A stretch of 64,000 bases of DNA from Bacteroidales bacterium (GCA_910574205.1 CAJSYJ010000001.1:248001-312000); one strand, 5' to 3'. Positions 1 to 9,732 are shown, counted from the stretch's first letter. Notes: generated from the letters alone by a model not told the origin. Program-made: numbers and translations.

Positions 1-52
1 AGACCCAACATCCAATAATCCGCCGGTCGGAAGTCCCGACCCGGATATAAGG

Positions 53-85
53 CAACCCCCGCCCGTAATGATCGGGCGGGGGTTG
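53..85 (-). terminator. Rho-independent-type hairpin after the ClC gene
   Basis: A perfect 13-bp stem (53-65 pairing with 73-85, CAACCCCCGCCCG against its complement) with a 7-base loop lies 18 bases beyond the ClC stop codon. There is no strong T run on either side, so it may stabilise the 3' end rather than terminate on its own. Confidence 0.6.
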
Positions 86-103
86 TCGCATTATAGGCCC
101 GCT

Positions 104-1906
104 CTACTGCGTGATATTTACCAATGCCTTGCGGTAGGCGTTCAGAATACGCGATTTGGAGATGAAGCCCAGATAGCGGTTCTCCTTGTCGACTACGGGC
201 AGCATCCACGTGTTGCTCTGGTCGAAGCGCGGCAGCACGCTCTGTATCTGCTCGTGTTGCAGGATCTTGTCGGGCGGCTGGATCATGTAGCTCGTTATGG
301 AGTTGCCCCACTTCTCGCGCTTGAACATGTCGTGACGCAGATCGTCGAGCTGCACCACGCCGAGCAGATGCCCGAAGTTGTCGATCACGGGGAATATGTT
401 GCGGCGCGTATCGGATATGATGCCCACCACGTCGCCCAGCGTGAATGTCTCCTTGATGCGGATGAAGTCGGTCTCCATAAGATCTTCGAGTCTAAGGAAC
501 ACGAACACCGACGAGTCCTTGTCGTGCGTAAGCAGCTCGCCGCGCATGCGCAGCTGCTTGGTATATATCGAGTCGCGGTTGAGTCCGTAATTCACGGCGA
601 ACGATATGCACGAGACGATCATCAGCGGGATGAACAGTCCGTAGCCGTTCGACAGCTCGGCAATGAGGAATATGGCCGTCAGCGGCGCCTTCATCACACC
701 CGACATCAGGCCGGCCATGCCCACGAGCGTGAACGATGTGATCGACACGTCGTCCAGGTGGAAGAACTGACGGCATACCACCGCGACGATAGCACCGGCG
801 AACGCACCCACGAACAACGCCGGGGCGAACGTACCGCCTATGCCGCCTGCGGCGTTTGTCGTCGCCATGGCTATGACCTTGAATAGCATGATCGCCACAA
901 GATATATCAACAGCACCCAGTCTATATCGCTGAACCGAGCGAAGAGCGTATTGTCGAACAGCTCCGATGTATGGCCGCCCATGAGCGTGTCGAAGCTGCT
1001 GTGTCCCTCGCCGTAGAGGGGCGGGAATACGAACATCAGCACGCCGAGCGTAATACCTGCTATCGCCCACTTCTTGTATTGGTTCTTGATCCCCTTGAAG
1101 AAGCCGACGACATAAGAGTTGACCGACGTGAAGTAATATCCCATAAGGCCGCAGACCACACCCATAAGCACGAACAGCGGTATCTGCTCTATGCGGAACA
1201 TGTCGGCATCGGTCAGCGTGACGGCTATTATCGGGCTGAACCCGTGGAACGACAGAGCCACCGTCGTGGCCGTAATCGAGGCCAGCAGCAGCGGGATGAT
1301 CGAGGCCGAGGTAATGTCGAGCATCAATATCTCGAAGACGAATATCACGCCCGAGATCGGCGCCTTGAATATCGCCGCCACGGCGGCACCGGCGCCGCAG
1401 CAGAGCAGCAGCGTAATGTTCTTGTAGTTAAGCCGCGTGACCTTGCCTATGTTCGAGCCTATGGCCGCACCTGTCAGCACGATGGGCGCCTCCGGACCCA
1501 CCGAACCGCCGAATCCTATGGTCGTCGCACCGCCCACGATCGACGTCCAGCAGTTGTGCGAAGCGATCCTCGAATCCTTGCGCGACATGGCATAGAGCAC
1601 GCGCGTGACGCCCTCCGAGATGTCGTCCACGACGATATACTTGACGAAGAGCGTCGCCAGGACGATGCCTATGGCCGGATATATGAGGTAGAATATCTGC
1701 GCCTCGCTGGCCGGCGTCCACGAGGTAAGGGCGTCGGTAATAAGGTGCAGCAGCGTATTGAACACATACGCGCCGATACCGGCCAGTCCGCCGACCAGAA
1801 TGGCCAGCACGGCCATTACCTGCCTGTTGGTAAGGCGCTTGGTCAGTTTCAGATAGACATGGTAAACCCTGTCTGCCAATGTCTGTTGCGGTTGCGTTGC
1901 CGGCAT
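104..1906 (-). CDS. ClC-family chloride channel/transporter with C-terminal CBS pair
   Basis: 600 aa integral membrane protein that moves chloride (or a similar anion), by family either as a channel or as a Cl-/H+ exchanger. Roughly residues 1-450 form the ClC core. The signature GGSVGPEAP corresponds to the usual GGSVGREGP, so the gating glutamate is kept while Arg and Gly are replaced by Pro and Ala. The inner proton-glutamate region reads FKAPISGVIFVFE. From about residue 465 to the end there are two CBS domains, which often sense adenine nucleotides. The classic GSGIP motif is not visible; the corresponding place reads DDISEGVTR. The gene follows trpS by 15 bases and is probably co-transcribed with it. 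Channel versus exchanger cannot be decided from sequence. Confidence 0.93.
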   Translation of the reverse strand: MPATQPQQTLADRVYHVYLKLTKRLTNRQVMAVLAILVGGLAGIGAYVFNTLLHLITDALTSWTPASEAQIFYLIYPAIGIVLATLFVKYIVVDDISEGVTRVLYAMSRKDSRIASHNCWTSIVGGATTIGFGGSVGPEAPIVLTGAAIGSNIGKVTRLNYKNITLLLCCGAGAAVAAIFKAPISGVIFVFEILMLDITSASIIPLLLASITATTVALSFHGFSPIIAVTLTDADMFRIEQIPLFVLMGVVCGLMGYYFTSVNSYVVGFFKGIKNQYKKWAIAGITLGVLMFVFPPLYGEGHSSFDTLMGGHTSELFDNTLFARFSDIDWVLLIYLVAIMLFKVIAMATTNAAGGIGGTFAPALFVGAFAGAIVAVVCRQFFHLDDVSITSFTLVGMAGLMSGVMKAPLTAIFLIAELSNGYGLFIPLMIVSCISFAVNYGLNRDSIYTKQLRMRGELLTHDKDSSVFVFLRLEDLMETDFIRIKETFTLGDVVGIISDTRRNIFPVIDNFGHLLGVVQLDDLRHDMFKREKWGNSITSYMIQPPDKILQHEQIQSVLPRFDQSNTWMLPVVDKENRYLGFISKSRILNAYRKALVNITQ

Positions 1907-1921
1907 GATCGGTATCGTTTT

Positions 1922-3046
1922 TTATTTCGTGTTCTTATAGTTTTCCGCCTGACGCGCAATGAGCTCCGCATCGTCGAAATAGTCGATGCGCATGGCGCGC
2001 CTCACGTCGGCCAGTGTCGATGCGGCCTCCCGGCGCGCACGCTCCGAACCGAGTCGGAGTATGCGGTATATGCCCTCGATATCCTGCTCGTACATGCGGC
2101 GGCGCTCGCGTATCGGAGCAAGCAGCTCTTCGAGTATCGCATAGAGGAACTTCTTGACCTTCACATCGCCCAGTCCGCCCCGACGATAATGGGCTTTGAG
2201 CGCGTCGAGCGACTCGTAGTCGGGCAGATACTTCGCGAAGTGCTCCTCGCGGCAGAAGGCATCGAGATATGTAAATACCGTATTGCCCTCGATCTTGCCC
2301 GGGTCCTCCACCCTAAGATGCCCCGGGTCGGTGTACATGCTCATGATCTTCTTGCGAACCTCCTCCGAAGTGTCCGACAGATAGATGCAGTTACCCAGCG
2401 ACTTCGACATCTTGGCCTTGCCGTCGGTTCCCGGCAGGCGCAGGCAGGCGCAGTTCTCCGGCAGCATGATCTCGGGCATGACCAGCGTCTGGCCGTACAC
2501 GGAGTTGAATTTGTGCACGATCTCGCGCGTCTGTTCGATCATCGGCTCCTGGTCGTCGCCCACGGGGACGGTCGTCGCACGGAACGCCGTGATGTCCGAG
2601 GCCTGCGATATGGGATAGGTAAAGAAGCCTACCGGTGTTCCGGGACGCTGCTGCGTCTCCTCCTCAGAGCCGTTGTCCGAGAACCCGCGCAGCTGTATCT
2701 CGGCCTTGACCGTCGGGTTACGCTGCAAACGCTGTACCGTAACCAGATTCATGTAATAGAAAGCCAGCTCGCACAGCTCCGGCACCTGCGACTGTATGAA
2801 GATAGTCGAACGCTCGGGGTCGATGCCGCACGAAAGGTAGTCGAGCGCGACCTCGATGATGTTCTCGCGCACCTTGTCCGGATTGTCGGCGTTGTCCGTG
2901 AGCGCCTGTGCGTCGGCTATCATTATGAATATCTTCTCGTAGAGTCCCGACTCCTGCAATTCGACGCGTCGCGACAGCGATCCGACGAAGTGTCCCAGAT
3001 GAAGTTTGCCCGTCGGGCGGTCGCCCGTAAGTATGACTTTTCCCAT
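1922..3046 (-). CDS. trpS: Tryptophan-tRNA ligase
   Basis: 374 aa cytoplasmic class Ic aminoacyl-tRNA synthetase that charges tRNA-Trp. The HIGH-type motif is seen as [10 protein letters not shown] close to the N-terminus and the KMSKS loop as [12 protein letters not shown] chose the ATG at 3046 ([19 protein letters not shown]) because family members begin at this beta strand. The open frame runs 27 codons further upstream, but that stretch (Cys/Arg-rich, overlapping a perfect palindrome) looks non-coding. It is first in a likely two-gene unit with the ClC gene. Confidence 0.96.
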   Translation of the reverse strand: MGKVILTGDRPTGKLHLGHFVGSLSRRVELQESGLYEKIFIMIADAQALTDNADNPDKVRENIIEVALDYLSCGIDPERSTIFIQSQVPELCELAFYYMNLVTVQRLQRNPTVKAEIQLRGFSDNGSEEETQQRPGTPVGFFTYPISQASDITAFRATTVPVGDDQEPMIEQTREIVHKFNSVYGQTLVMPEIMLPENCACLRLPGTDGKAKMSKSLGNCIYLSDTSEEVRKKIMSMYTDPGHLRVEDPGKIEGNTVFTYLDAFCREEHFAKYLPDYESLDALKAHYRRGGLGDVKVKKFLYAILEELLAPIRERRRMYEQDIEGIYRILRLGSERARREAASTLADVRRAMRIDYFDDAELIARQAENYKNTK

Positions 3047-3088
3047 AGTCCGTATGAATTTCTTTACATTGTTCCTACATCGCCACCG

Positions 3089-3143
3089 GCGGCTGCGGCC
3101 GCAGCCGCATTCGAAAAACCGATGCACTTAGTTTGCAAAATTA
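3089..3143 (-). promoter_or_regulatory. trpS promoter box and structured leader
   Basis: On the minus strand a TAATTTTG box (3143-3136) fits the Bacteroidetes -7 element; no convincing -33 TTG is seen at the right distance. Between it and the start codon, 3089-3108 is a perfect 20-bp palindrome (GCGGCTGCGG followed by its reverse complement) that would form a stable stem in the leader RNA. Its role is unknown. Confidence 0.5.
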
Positions 3144-3172
3144 GAAAAATTTATACGGATACGGGAAAAATC

Positions 3173-3202
3173 TTTGCCGTATAGTTTTTTTTTATAACTT
3201 TG
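3173..3202 (+). promoter_or_regulatory. oxyR promoter
   Basis: TTTG at 3173-3176 and TAACTTTG at 3195-3202 are separated by 18 bases, close to the Bacteroidetes -33/-7 consensus. The oxyR start codon lies 23 bases downstream. Confidence 0.75.
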
Positions 3203-3225
3203 TTGGCGACAAACAAGCACAACTT

Positions 3226-4149
3226 ATGACAATAATACAACTCGAATATCTGCTGGCAGTGGCCAACTGCGGCAGTTTTTCGGTTGCGGCCGAACACTGT
3301 TTCGTCACGCAGCCTTCGCTCAGCATGCAGATCAAGGCTTTGGAGGAGGAGCTGGGTGTGGTGCTGCTCGACCGCTCCAAGAAGCCTATCATACCGACTT
3401 CGGTGGGCGAAGTGGTGCTGGCGCAGGCGCGCGAAACGCTCAAAGCCTATAACTACATACACGAATCGGTGGCCGAGATGAAGGGCGAGACAGCCGGCAA
3501 GATGCGTCTGGGCGTCATACCGACCATAGCACCCTATCTGCTGCACAAGTTCATCCCGTCGTTCGTCAGAGAGTACCCCAAGGTGGAGTTGGAGATACGC
3601 GAAATGGTAACGGCCGACATCGTAGAGGCGCTGAAAAAGGACCGCATAGACGCGGCGCTGGTGGCCAGCGGCACATGCGGCGACGGTATCGTCGAGCACG
3701 ACATGTTCGGCGACAGGTTCTACGCCTACGTATCGCCCGAACATCCCCTCTACGAGCGCAGCAATATCCGCATCGAGGACATAGATACGAAAGACCTGAT
3801 ACTTCTGAGCAGCGGCAACTGCATGCGAGACCAGATTTTGGAGCTGTGCCAGGCAATGAAGGGCGTACCGACGAACTACTATTTCGAGTCGGGGTCGCTC
3901 GACACGCTGATGCGCATCGTCGACTGCACCTCGTACATGACCATAATACCCGAAATGGCGTTGGAGTTCATCCCGCGCGAGCACCGCGGACGCGTCAAGA
4001 CCATAGCCAAGGGAGCCACCTCGCGACGCATAGCGCTGGCCGTCAGCCGCACATACGTCAAACGGTCGATCGTCGAGGCGCTGCGCCGCACTATCCTCGA
4101 AGCCGTCGGAGCCGACGATGTCGAGCGCAAGGCGGCCGGCAAACGCTGA
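3226..4149 (+). CDS. oxyR: OxyR-type LysR regulator of the peroxide response
   Basis: 307 aa cytoplasmic LysR-family transcription factor. Residues 1-60 hold the winged helix-turn-helix (FSVAAEHCFVTQPSLSMQIKALEEELG) and about 90-295 the LysR effector domain. The decisive feature is the pair Cys199 and Cys208 in GNCMRDQILELC, which matches the redox cysteines of E. coli OxyR (HCLRDQAMGFC) in sequence and even in numbering. By family it senses H2O2 through a disulfide and activates catalase, peroxiredoxin and Dps genes. None of those targets is in the window. It is monocistronic with its own promoter and a short hairpin terminator. I prefer OxyR over a generic LysR call because of the cysteines. 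Confidence 0.93.
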   Translation: MTIIQLEYLLAVANCGSFSVAAEHCFVTQPSLSMQIKALEEELGVVLLDRSKKPIIPTSVGEVVLAQARETLKAYNYIHESVAEMKGETAGKMRLGVIPTIAPYLLHKFIPSFVREYPKVELEIREMVTADIVEALKKDRIDAALVASGTCGDGIVEHDMFGDRFYAYVSPEHPLYERSNIRIEDIDTKDLILLSSGNCMRDQILELCQAMKGVPTNYYFESGSLDTLMRIVDCTSYMTIIPEMALEFIPREHRGRVKTIAKGATSRRIALAVSRTYVKRSIVEALRRTILEAVGADDVERKAAGKR

Positions 4150-4190
4150 TCCTCACGTCGAGCACTACGCAGGAATATTACGCACCTAAG

Positions 4191-4210
4191 CGGCGGTTTG
4201 CGCCGTTTTT
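4191..4210 (+). terminator. oxyR terminator
   Basis: CGGCG (4191-4195) pairs with CGCCG (4201-4205) around a 5-base loop and is followed directly by TTTTT. The stem is short but in the expected place, 41 bases after the oxyR stop codon. Confidence 0.55.
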
Positions 4211-4274
4211 GCAAAGAGCAGAGCGCAAAGGGTTGTTCCGAGGGTCGGACAAAAGAGCTTTTTTCGGCTGCCGG

Positions 4275-4306
4275 TTAGTCGGATACCGAAATAATTGCTA
4301 CCTTTG
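4275..4306 (+). promoter_or_regulatory. rsfS-ftsH operon promoter
   Basis: TACCTTTG at 4299-4306 is a good -7 box. The -33 is weak: TTAG at 4275-4278 lies 20 bases upstream. The rsfS start codon is 63 bases downstream. Confidence 0.55.
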
Positions 4307-4369
4307 CACGGATTGAGCATTATGCCGCCGCGCCCGACGGGCAGGGGCATGCAACGGAAAAGACAGATT

Positions 4370-4720
4370 ATGGATAAATTGATAGAAACGATAGTAGAGG
4401 CGATAGACGACAAGAAGGGACAGAACATAGTATCGCTCGATCTTACGGGATTCGACGGGGCGATATGTTCGCACTTCGTAGTATGCAACGCCGATTCCAC
4501 CACGCAGGTAGCGGCCATAGCCGCCGGCATCGAGGAGAAGGTGGCCGAGCGTCTGGGCGAGCAGCCGTGGAGAGTCGAGGGACAGCAGAATGCGTTCTGG
4601 ATCGCCATGGACTATACGGACGTTATAGTCCACATATTCCAGACGGAGCTCCGCGACTACTACCGCCTCGAAGAGTTATGGGGCGATGCTCCCCTGAAAC
4701 GTTACCCGAGCGTACAATAA
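4370..4720 (+). CDS. rsfS: Ribosomal silencing factor RsfS
   Basis: 116 aa cytoplasmic protein of the RsfS/Iojap family, which binds ribosomal protein uL14 and blocks subunit joining during starvation. Family features seen are DLTGFDGAICSHFVVCNADSTTQV and the C-terminal DYTDVIVHIFQTELRDYYRLEELWGDA. I chose the ATG at 4370 (MDKLIETIVEAI); an in-frame ATG at 4295 would put the start upstream of the promoter box and add unconserved residues. It is first in the order rsfS-ftsH-cdsA-psd, which is common in Bacteroidetes. Confidence 0.95.
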   Translation: MDKLIETIVEAIDDKKGQNIVSLDLTGFDGAICSHFVVCNADSTTQVAAIAAGIEEKVAERLGEQPWRVEGQQNAFWIAMDYTDVIVHIFQTELRDYYRLEELWGDAPLKRYPSVQ

Positions 4721-4738
4721 CATCGCTGCGGGATTCGT

Positions 4739-4757
4739 TTGTCCGTTCGACGGACAA
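4739..4757 (+). other. Small hairpin between rsfS and ftsH
   Basis: TTGTCCG (4739-4745) and CGGACAA (4751-4757) form a perfect 7-bp stem around TTCGA, with no T run. It lies 19 bases before the ftsH start and could act as an RNA processing or stability element; this is inference. Confidence 0.4.
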
Positions 4758-4775
4758 TAAACAAGTTGAAATTAT

Positions 4776-6773
4776 ATGGCAAACAACACGAACAATAGCC
4801 CCATGATGCGGCCGCGGTTCAACTTCATGTGGTTCTGGGCTGCGGTGGCGATAATAATATTGGGATACTCGCTCTTCGGCGAAGCCGAGCAGCGCCCCGT
4901 AGACGGCGACTGGAATCTCACGCGCGAGCTGGTCGAGAAGGGATACGTAGAGCGCATACGTATCATGGACCGAGACCAGGCCAGCGTATACCTCACGCAG
5001 GAGGGCATAGAGAAACTCGCATCGGACGAGCGCTTCGAGGGCATGCCCCAAACGGGTGCGCAGGTGCAGTTCAACACCGGAGGCGACGTTAAGAACTTCG
5101 AGGACAAGATAGCGCAGGCCGAGAGCGTCGCCGCTCAGAACGGTGTCGAGGCCGAGCCCGTATCGATCAAGTACGAGAAGACGACCAAAGGCTGGGTGGA
5201 TTATCTTATCGACCTGCTGCCGTGGCTGTTGATAATAGGCGTGTGGCTGCTGTTCATGCGCAGCATGACCCGCGGTGCCGGAGGCGGTGCTGGCGGCGGC
5301 ATAATGAATGTGGGCAAGGCGCGCGCGCAGGTATTCGACAAGGACAAGAAGCAGCGCGTTACGTTCAAGGACGTGGCCGGACTGGAAGAGGCCAAAGTGG
5401 AGATAATGGAGATAGTCGACTTCCTCAAAAAGTCGGACAAGTATAAGGCGCTGGGCGCCAAGATCCCTAAGGGAGCGCTGTTGGTAGGCCCTCCGGGAAC
5501 GGGTAAGACGCTGCTGGCCAAGGCCGTTGCTGGCGAAGCCGACGTGCCGTTCCTCTCTATCTCGGGATCGGACTTCGTGGAGATGTTCGTCGGCGTGGGC
5601 GCCTCGCGCGTCAGAGACCTCTTCGAGCAGGCCAAGCAGAAGGCGCCGTGCATAGTCTTCATAGACGAGATCGACGCCATAGGCCGCGCACGCGGCAAGA
5701 ACGCCGGATTCTCGGGCAACGACGAGCGCGAAAACACGCTCAACCAGTTGCTTACCGAGATGGACGGATTCCAGACCAATGCCGGAGTGATCGTATTGGC
5801 CGCTACGAACCGCGTCGATATACTGGACAAGGCGTTGATGCGTGCCGGACGATTCGACCGTCAGATCGAGGTGGGACTGCCCGACGTCAAGGAGCGCGAG
5901 CAGATTTTCGGTGTGCATCTCCGCAATCTCAAACTCGACGAAAAGCTCGACCGCGCCTTTCTGGCCAAACAGACTCCGGGATTCGCCGGAGCCGACATAG
6001 CCAACGTCTGCAACGAGGCGGCATTGATAGCCGCCCGCCACGACAAGAAGAGCATATCGCAGGAGGATTTCCTCAATGCCATAGACCGTATCGTGGGAGG
6101 CCTTGAACGCCGCAACATGCCCATGACGCCCACCGAGCGCCGCTCGACGGCGATTCACGAAGCGGGACATGCCACGGTGATGTGGAGGTTGAAGCACTGC
6201 GACCCCGTCCTGAAAGTGACCATAATACCGCGCGGCCGTTCGCTCGGCGCTACGTGGTATCTGGCCGAGGAGCGAGTCAACATGAACGTCGAGCACTTCA
6301 TGCACAAAATGGCAGGATTGTTAGGAGGACGTCTGTCGGAGCAGAAGCTCATGGACGTAGTGAGCACGGGTGCCGTCAACGATCTGGAACGCACGAGCAA
6401 GATAGCCTATTCGATGGTGGCCTACTACGGCATGAGTCCGGCCGTAGGTCAGATAAGCTACTACGACTCGACCGGACAGCGCGACACCTTTACCAAGCCT
6501 TTCAGCGAGCAGACGGCACTGACGATCGACCGCGAGGTGCGACGTCTTATAGACGAGGCTGCGGCACTGGCATCGGAGATCATCGACCGGGAGAGAGACA
6601 ATATCGAGCGTCTGGCCGACATGCTCATCGAGAAGGAGACGATCTTCGCCGAGGACATGGAGAGCGTTCTGGGCAAAAGCAGCCAGCAGACGAGCAAGGA
6701 GGAGATCGAGAACGCGACTGTAAAGGGCGCCACCGACCGTGGCGATGCGACGGACGGGCCGCAAGAGGAGTAA
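4776..6773 (+). CDS. ftsH: ATP-dependent zinc metalloprotease FtsH
   Basis: 665 aa inner-membrane AAA+ protease that degrades misfolded membrane proteins and some short-lived regulators. The order is TM1 (about 12-30), a periplasmic domain, TM2 (about 138-158), a glycine-rich linker, the AAA module with Walker A GPPGTGKT (about 237-244), Walker [12 protein letters not shown] and the second region of homology, then the peptidase with the zinc motif HEAGH at 461-465. The acidic C-terminal tail is variable in the family. It lies 55 bases after rsfS and begins a group with the phospholipid genes cdsA and psd, an association seen in many Bacteroidetes. Confidence 0.98.
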   Translation: MANNTNNSPMMRPRFNFMWFWAAVAIIILGYSLFGEAEQRPVDGDWNLTRELVEKGYVERIRIMDRDQASVYLTQEGIEKLASDERFEGMPQTGAQVQFNTGGDVKNFEDKIAQAESVAAQNGVEAEPVSIKYEKTTKGWVDYLIDLLPWLLIIGVWLLFMRSMTRGAGGGAGGGIMNVGKARAQVFDKDKKQRVTFKDVAGLEEAKVEIMEIVDFLKKSDKYKALGAKIPKGALLVGPPGTGKTLLAKAVAGEADVPFLSISGSDFVEMFVGVGASRVRDLFEQAKQKAPCIVFIDEIDAIGRARGKNAGFSGNDERENTLNQLLTEMDGFQTNAGVIVLAATNRVDILDKALMRAGRFDRQIEVGLPDVKEREQIFGVHLRNLKLDEKLDRAFLAKQTPGFAGADIANVCNEAALIAARHDKKSISQEDFLNAIDRIVGGLERRNMPMTPTERRSTAIHEAGHATVMWRLKHCDPVLKVTIIPRGRSLGATWYLAEERVNMNVEHFMHKMAGLLGGRLSEQKLMDVVSTGAVNDLERTSKIAYSMVAYYGMSPAVGQISYYDSTGQRDTFTKPFSEQTALTIDREVRRLIDEAAALASEIIDRERDNIERLADMLIEKETIFAEDMESVLGKSSQQTSKEEIENATVKGATDRGDATDGPQEE

Positions 6774-6914
6774 GATAACAGGCCGGCCGATCGGCGCACC
6801 GAGCCGCCATTGGCGGCCGACGACGGAAAGGCATTGTACGGGCAGCCGGCGCAAAGGCCGATACGGAGCTGCCGGATATTAATTATAAAAGGCACACACG
6901 AGTGTGCGAGCTGT

Positions 6915-7772
6915 ATGGGAGACAAGAGTCGTAACCTTTTGATAAGATCGTTGAGCGGTCTGGTGCTGCTGGGCATAGTGCTGGCAGCAGTATTCTGCAA
7001 CAAATACACTTTCGGCGCGCTGCTGCTGCTGATAGTGATCGTGGGAGAGCATGAGTTCTATCGTCTGGCGCGCGGCAAGGGACTGCATCCGCAGTCGCTG
7101 GTCGGCATCGTAGCCGGCATAGTGATGTTCGGAATGTGTTTCATACTGTTCGCCCGCTGGGGCGAAGGATTCGACAGGGGGAACACGCTCGCACTGGTAA
7201 CGTGCGGGCTCTACCTTATAATCCTCGTTCCGCTGATATTCATAGGCGAGCTGTTCTCGCGCAGCGACAGCCCGCTGGGCAACATAGCGGCCACGCTGAC
7301 CGGCGTGCTGTACGTGGCATACCCCGTATCGTTCCTGCTCTTCATACCGCTGATGCTGGGCGGAGGCGAATGGCGTCCGCTGGTATTTCTGATGTATCTG
7401 TTCATCACGTGGGCCAACGACGTATTCGCATATCTGGTGGGCATGTCGATCGGACGTCACCGCATGTGCGAGCGCATATCGCCCAAAAAGTCGTGGGAGG
7501 GATTCTTCGGAGGCGTTGCCGGCGCGCTGGGCGTCGGTGCACTGGGAGCATACCTTACCGACGGCAGCTATGCCGTGTGGATCGGCGCTGCGGCCGCAGC
7601 ATCGGTAGCCGGCGTGCTGGGCGATTTGGTGGAGTCGATGTTCAAGCGCTCTTCGGAGGTCAAGGACTCGGGGGCGCTGATGCCCGGACACGGAGGCGTG
7701 CTCGATCGTTTCGACGCACTGCTCGTATCGTCGCCCATCGTATTCGTATATCTGGCCATAGTGCTGCTGTAA
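6915..7772 (+). CDS. cdsA: Phosphatidate cytidylyltransferase
   Basis: 285 aa polytopic membrane enzyme that makes CDP-diacylglycerol from phosphatidate and CTP, the branch point for phospholipids. The CDS signature is visible near the C-terminus as SPKKSWEGFFGG followed by MFKRSSEVKDSGALMPGHGGVLDRFDAL. I chose the ATG at 6915 (MGDKSRNLLIRSLSG); a longer frame opens at 6810 but its extra 35 residues lack similarity to the family start. The 141 bases between ftsH and this gene hold a G+C-rich hairpin (GCCGC/GCGGC around 6801-6820) and no promoter I can recognise, so it is probably read from the rsfS promoter. Confidence 0.95.
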   Translation: MGDKSRNLLIRSLSGLVLLGIVLAAVFCNKYTFGALLLLIVIVGEHEFYRLARGKGLHPQSLVGIVAGIVMFGMCFILFARWGEGFDRGNTLALVTCGLYLIILVPLIFIGELFSRSDSPLGNIAATLTGVLYVAYPVSFLLFIPLMLGGGEWRPLVFLMYLFITWANDVFAYLVGMSIGRHRMCERISPKKSWEGFFGGVAGALGVGALGAYLTDGSYAVWIGAAAAASVAGVLGDLVESMFKRSSEVKDSGALMPGHGGVLDRFDALLVSSPIVFVYLAIVLL

Positions 7773-7802
7773 TTAAAAGGTACTGACTAAAACTTTGACG
7801 AA

Positions 7803-8483
7803 ATGAAGATAAACAAGGAGGGATACAAGATCATAGGCATAACCGGCCTGATATGTCTGGCAGGCTGGTTGTTCGTATATTTCTGCATCGACACGCGCAC
7901 GGGATTCATGTGGTTCGGAACCATATTCCTGCTGCTGTTCTGGTTCTTCATCGCGGCATTCTTCCGCGAACCGCATCGCGTTAAGATACACGACAGCGAG
8001 CTGGTCTTCTCGCCGTGCGACGGCCGCGTGGTAGTGACGGAGGTCGTACACGAGGACGAGTATCTCAAAGAGGAGATGTTGCAGGTGTCGGTATTCATGT
8101 CGATAACCAACATACACATGAACTGGCTGCCCGTAGGCGGCGTGATAGAGTATGCCAAACACCACCACGGCCGCTTTCTGGTGGCATGGCACCCCAAGTC
8201 GTCGACCGAGAACGAACGCACGACGACCGTCATACGAATGAGAAACGGCCGCGCGGTGCTGCTGCGCCAAGTGGCGGGTCTGATCGCACGACGCATCGTG
8301 TCGTATGTCAAGGTGGGTAAGACGGCTCGTCAGAACGACGTGTTGGGATTCATCAAATTCGGATCGCGAGTCGACATACTGCTGCCGAAAGACACCGAGC
8401 TGCTGGTCGAGATCGGCGACCCGGTAATAGGCTCGCAGACCCCCATAGCACGTCTCAAAGGCGTCGCCTCGAACAACGACTGA
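7803..8483 (+). CDS. psd: Phosphatidylserine decarboxylase proenzyme
   Basis: 226 aa membrane-associated enzyme that converts phosphatidylserine to phosphatidylethanolamine. It is the short type usual in Bacteroidetes. There are two N-terminal hydrophobic segments (about 9-27 and 36-54), the conserved SPCDGRVVV, the block VFMSITNIHMNWLPVGG, and the self-cleavage site KFGSRVDILLP. Cleavage between Gly187 and Ser188 would make the pyruvoyl prosthetic group. It follows cdsA by 30 bases, so CDP-diacylglycerol supply and one of its downstream steps are in one transcript. Confidence 0.95.
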   Translation: MKINKEGYKIIGITGLICLAGWLFVYFCIDTRTGFMWFGTIFLLLFWFFIAAFFREPHRVKIHDSELVFSPCDGRVVVTEVVHEDEYLKEEMLQVSVFMSITNIHMNWLPVGGVIEYAKHHHGRFLVAWHPKSSTENERTTTVIRMRNGRAVLLRQVAGLIARRIVSYVKVGKTARQNDVLGFIKFGSRVDILLPKDTELLVEIGDPVIGSQTPIARLKGVASNND

Positions 8484-8608
8484 TAATCGGCAAGAGATGT
8501 CGCCTGCGGCGATAATGTCATCGGCGACCGTCCCTGCTCCGCTCGGAAAAAGGGCACGGTTTTCGATAGTCGGCCTGTTATCGTCAATCGGGAAAAAGAT
8601 TCGGAGTT

Positions 8609-9712
8609 ATGTATGTCACACCGCGTAAAATATTGCGTATCGGCGTAACGCTCGTCGCCGTCGCCGCAGCCATGTTCGTGGTGTGGTACTTCGCGCGGGT
8701 CGTAGCCTACATCATCATATCGGCCGTACTCGCAGTCATCGGGCGTCCTATGGTGTCGCGCCTCTCGGAGATGCGATTCCGCGGACAGCGCATGCCGCGC
8801 GCTGTCGCGGCCGGCACTACCCTGCTGCTTATGTGGACGGTCATCGGCGGACTGTGCGCACTGCTCCTGCCGCTGGTATTCAGCAAACTCGACGAGCTGT
8901 CGAGGCTCGATCTGGACAGCGTGATAAAATCGATCGAGATACCCATACAGAGGCTGCAACTGCACTTGCAGAAGTTCTTCGCGCTCTCGGCATCGGAGAT
9001 CGATCTCTCGTTCAAGGACTTCATAGCCGAACATATCAACTTCGACTTCCTGCGCACCTTCGCCAGCGTGGCTCGCAGCATATTCGACGCATTCATATCG
9101 GTCTTTTCGATAACGTTCATAACCTTCTTCTTCATGAAGGAGGACGGGCTGTTCTACTCGCTCGTAACGCTATTCTTCCCCGAGCGTTACAAGCAGAACG
9201 CCACGCGCGCGCTCGACTCAGTGACACGTCTGCTGTCGCGATATTTCCGAGGGTTGATGTTGGAGAGCATAATGCTTCTGGGCGTGATATCGATCGTCAT
9301 GGCGATATGGGGTGTCGAGCTCGACGACGCACTGTTCATAGGTATGATAATGGGTGTGATGAACGTCATACCATACGCAGGCCCCTTCATGGGCGGCATA
9401 GCATCGGTATGCGTAGGCATAGTGACGCCGATAGCCGGCATGAGCGTCGGCGACACGGTGGCGATAATAATAGGCTCGCTGATATTCATAAAGATACTCG
9501 ACGACTTCGTGCTGCAACCGACGCTCTACTCGGAACGCGTGCAGGCACATCCGTTGGAGATATTCCTCGTGATACTTATCGCCGGGTCTATGGCCGGAAT
9601 ATGGGGCATGCTGCTGGCAATACCCTCGTATACGGTATTGCGCGTATTCGCCCGGGAATTTTTCTCGGAATACGGACTCGTAAAGCGGCTGACGGGACAG
9701 ATGACCGAATAG
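8609..9712 (+). CDS. AI-2E (PerM/TqsA) family transporter
   Basis: 367 aa membrane protein of the AI-2E transporter family. Hydrophobic segments occur at about 8-45, 67-90, 150-175 and in a dense C-terminal group at 205-345. The family block GMIMGVMNVIPYAGPFMGG is present. Family members have been linked to autoinducer-2 export, to Na+/H+ exchange and to permease functions of unknown substrate, so the substrate is open. It lies 125 bases after psd without a recognisable promoter and is probably part of the same unit. Confidence 0.9.
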   Translation: MYVTPRKILRIGVTLVAVAAAMFVVWYFARVVAYIIISAVLAVIGRPMVSRLSEMRFRGQRMPRAVAAGTTLLLMWTVIGGLCALLLPLVFSKLDELSRLDLDSVIKSIEIPIQRLQLHLQKFFALSASEIDLSFKDFIAEHINFDFLRTFASVARSIFDAFISVFSITFITFFFMKEDGLFYSLVTLFFPERYKQNATRALDSVTRLLSRYFRGLMLESIMLLGVISIVMAIWGVELDDALFIGMIMGVMNVIPYAGPFMGGIASVCVGIVTPIAGMSVGDTVAIIIGSLIFIKILDDFVLQPTLYSERVQAHPLEIFLVILIAGSMAGIWGMLLAIPSYTVLRVFAREFFSEYGLVKRLTGQMTE

Positions 9713-9732
9713 CCCGGCAGACTACTGACGAA

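Noticed and set aside
3047..3127. N-terminal extension of trpS
   Set aside because: The extra 27 codons cross a perfect palindrome, are Cys/Arg-rich and do not fit the family, which starts at [13 protein letters not shown].
3047..3143. T-box or attenuator leader before trpS
   Set aside because: No Trp-rich leader peptide, no T-box sequence and no terminator/antiterminator pair; only a single palindrome.
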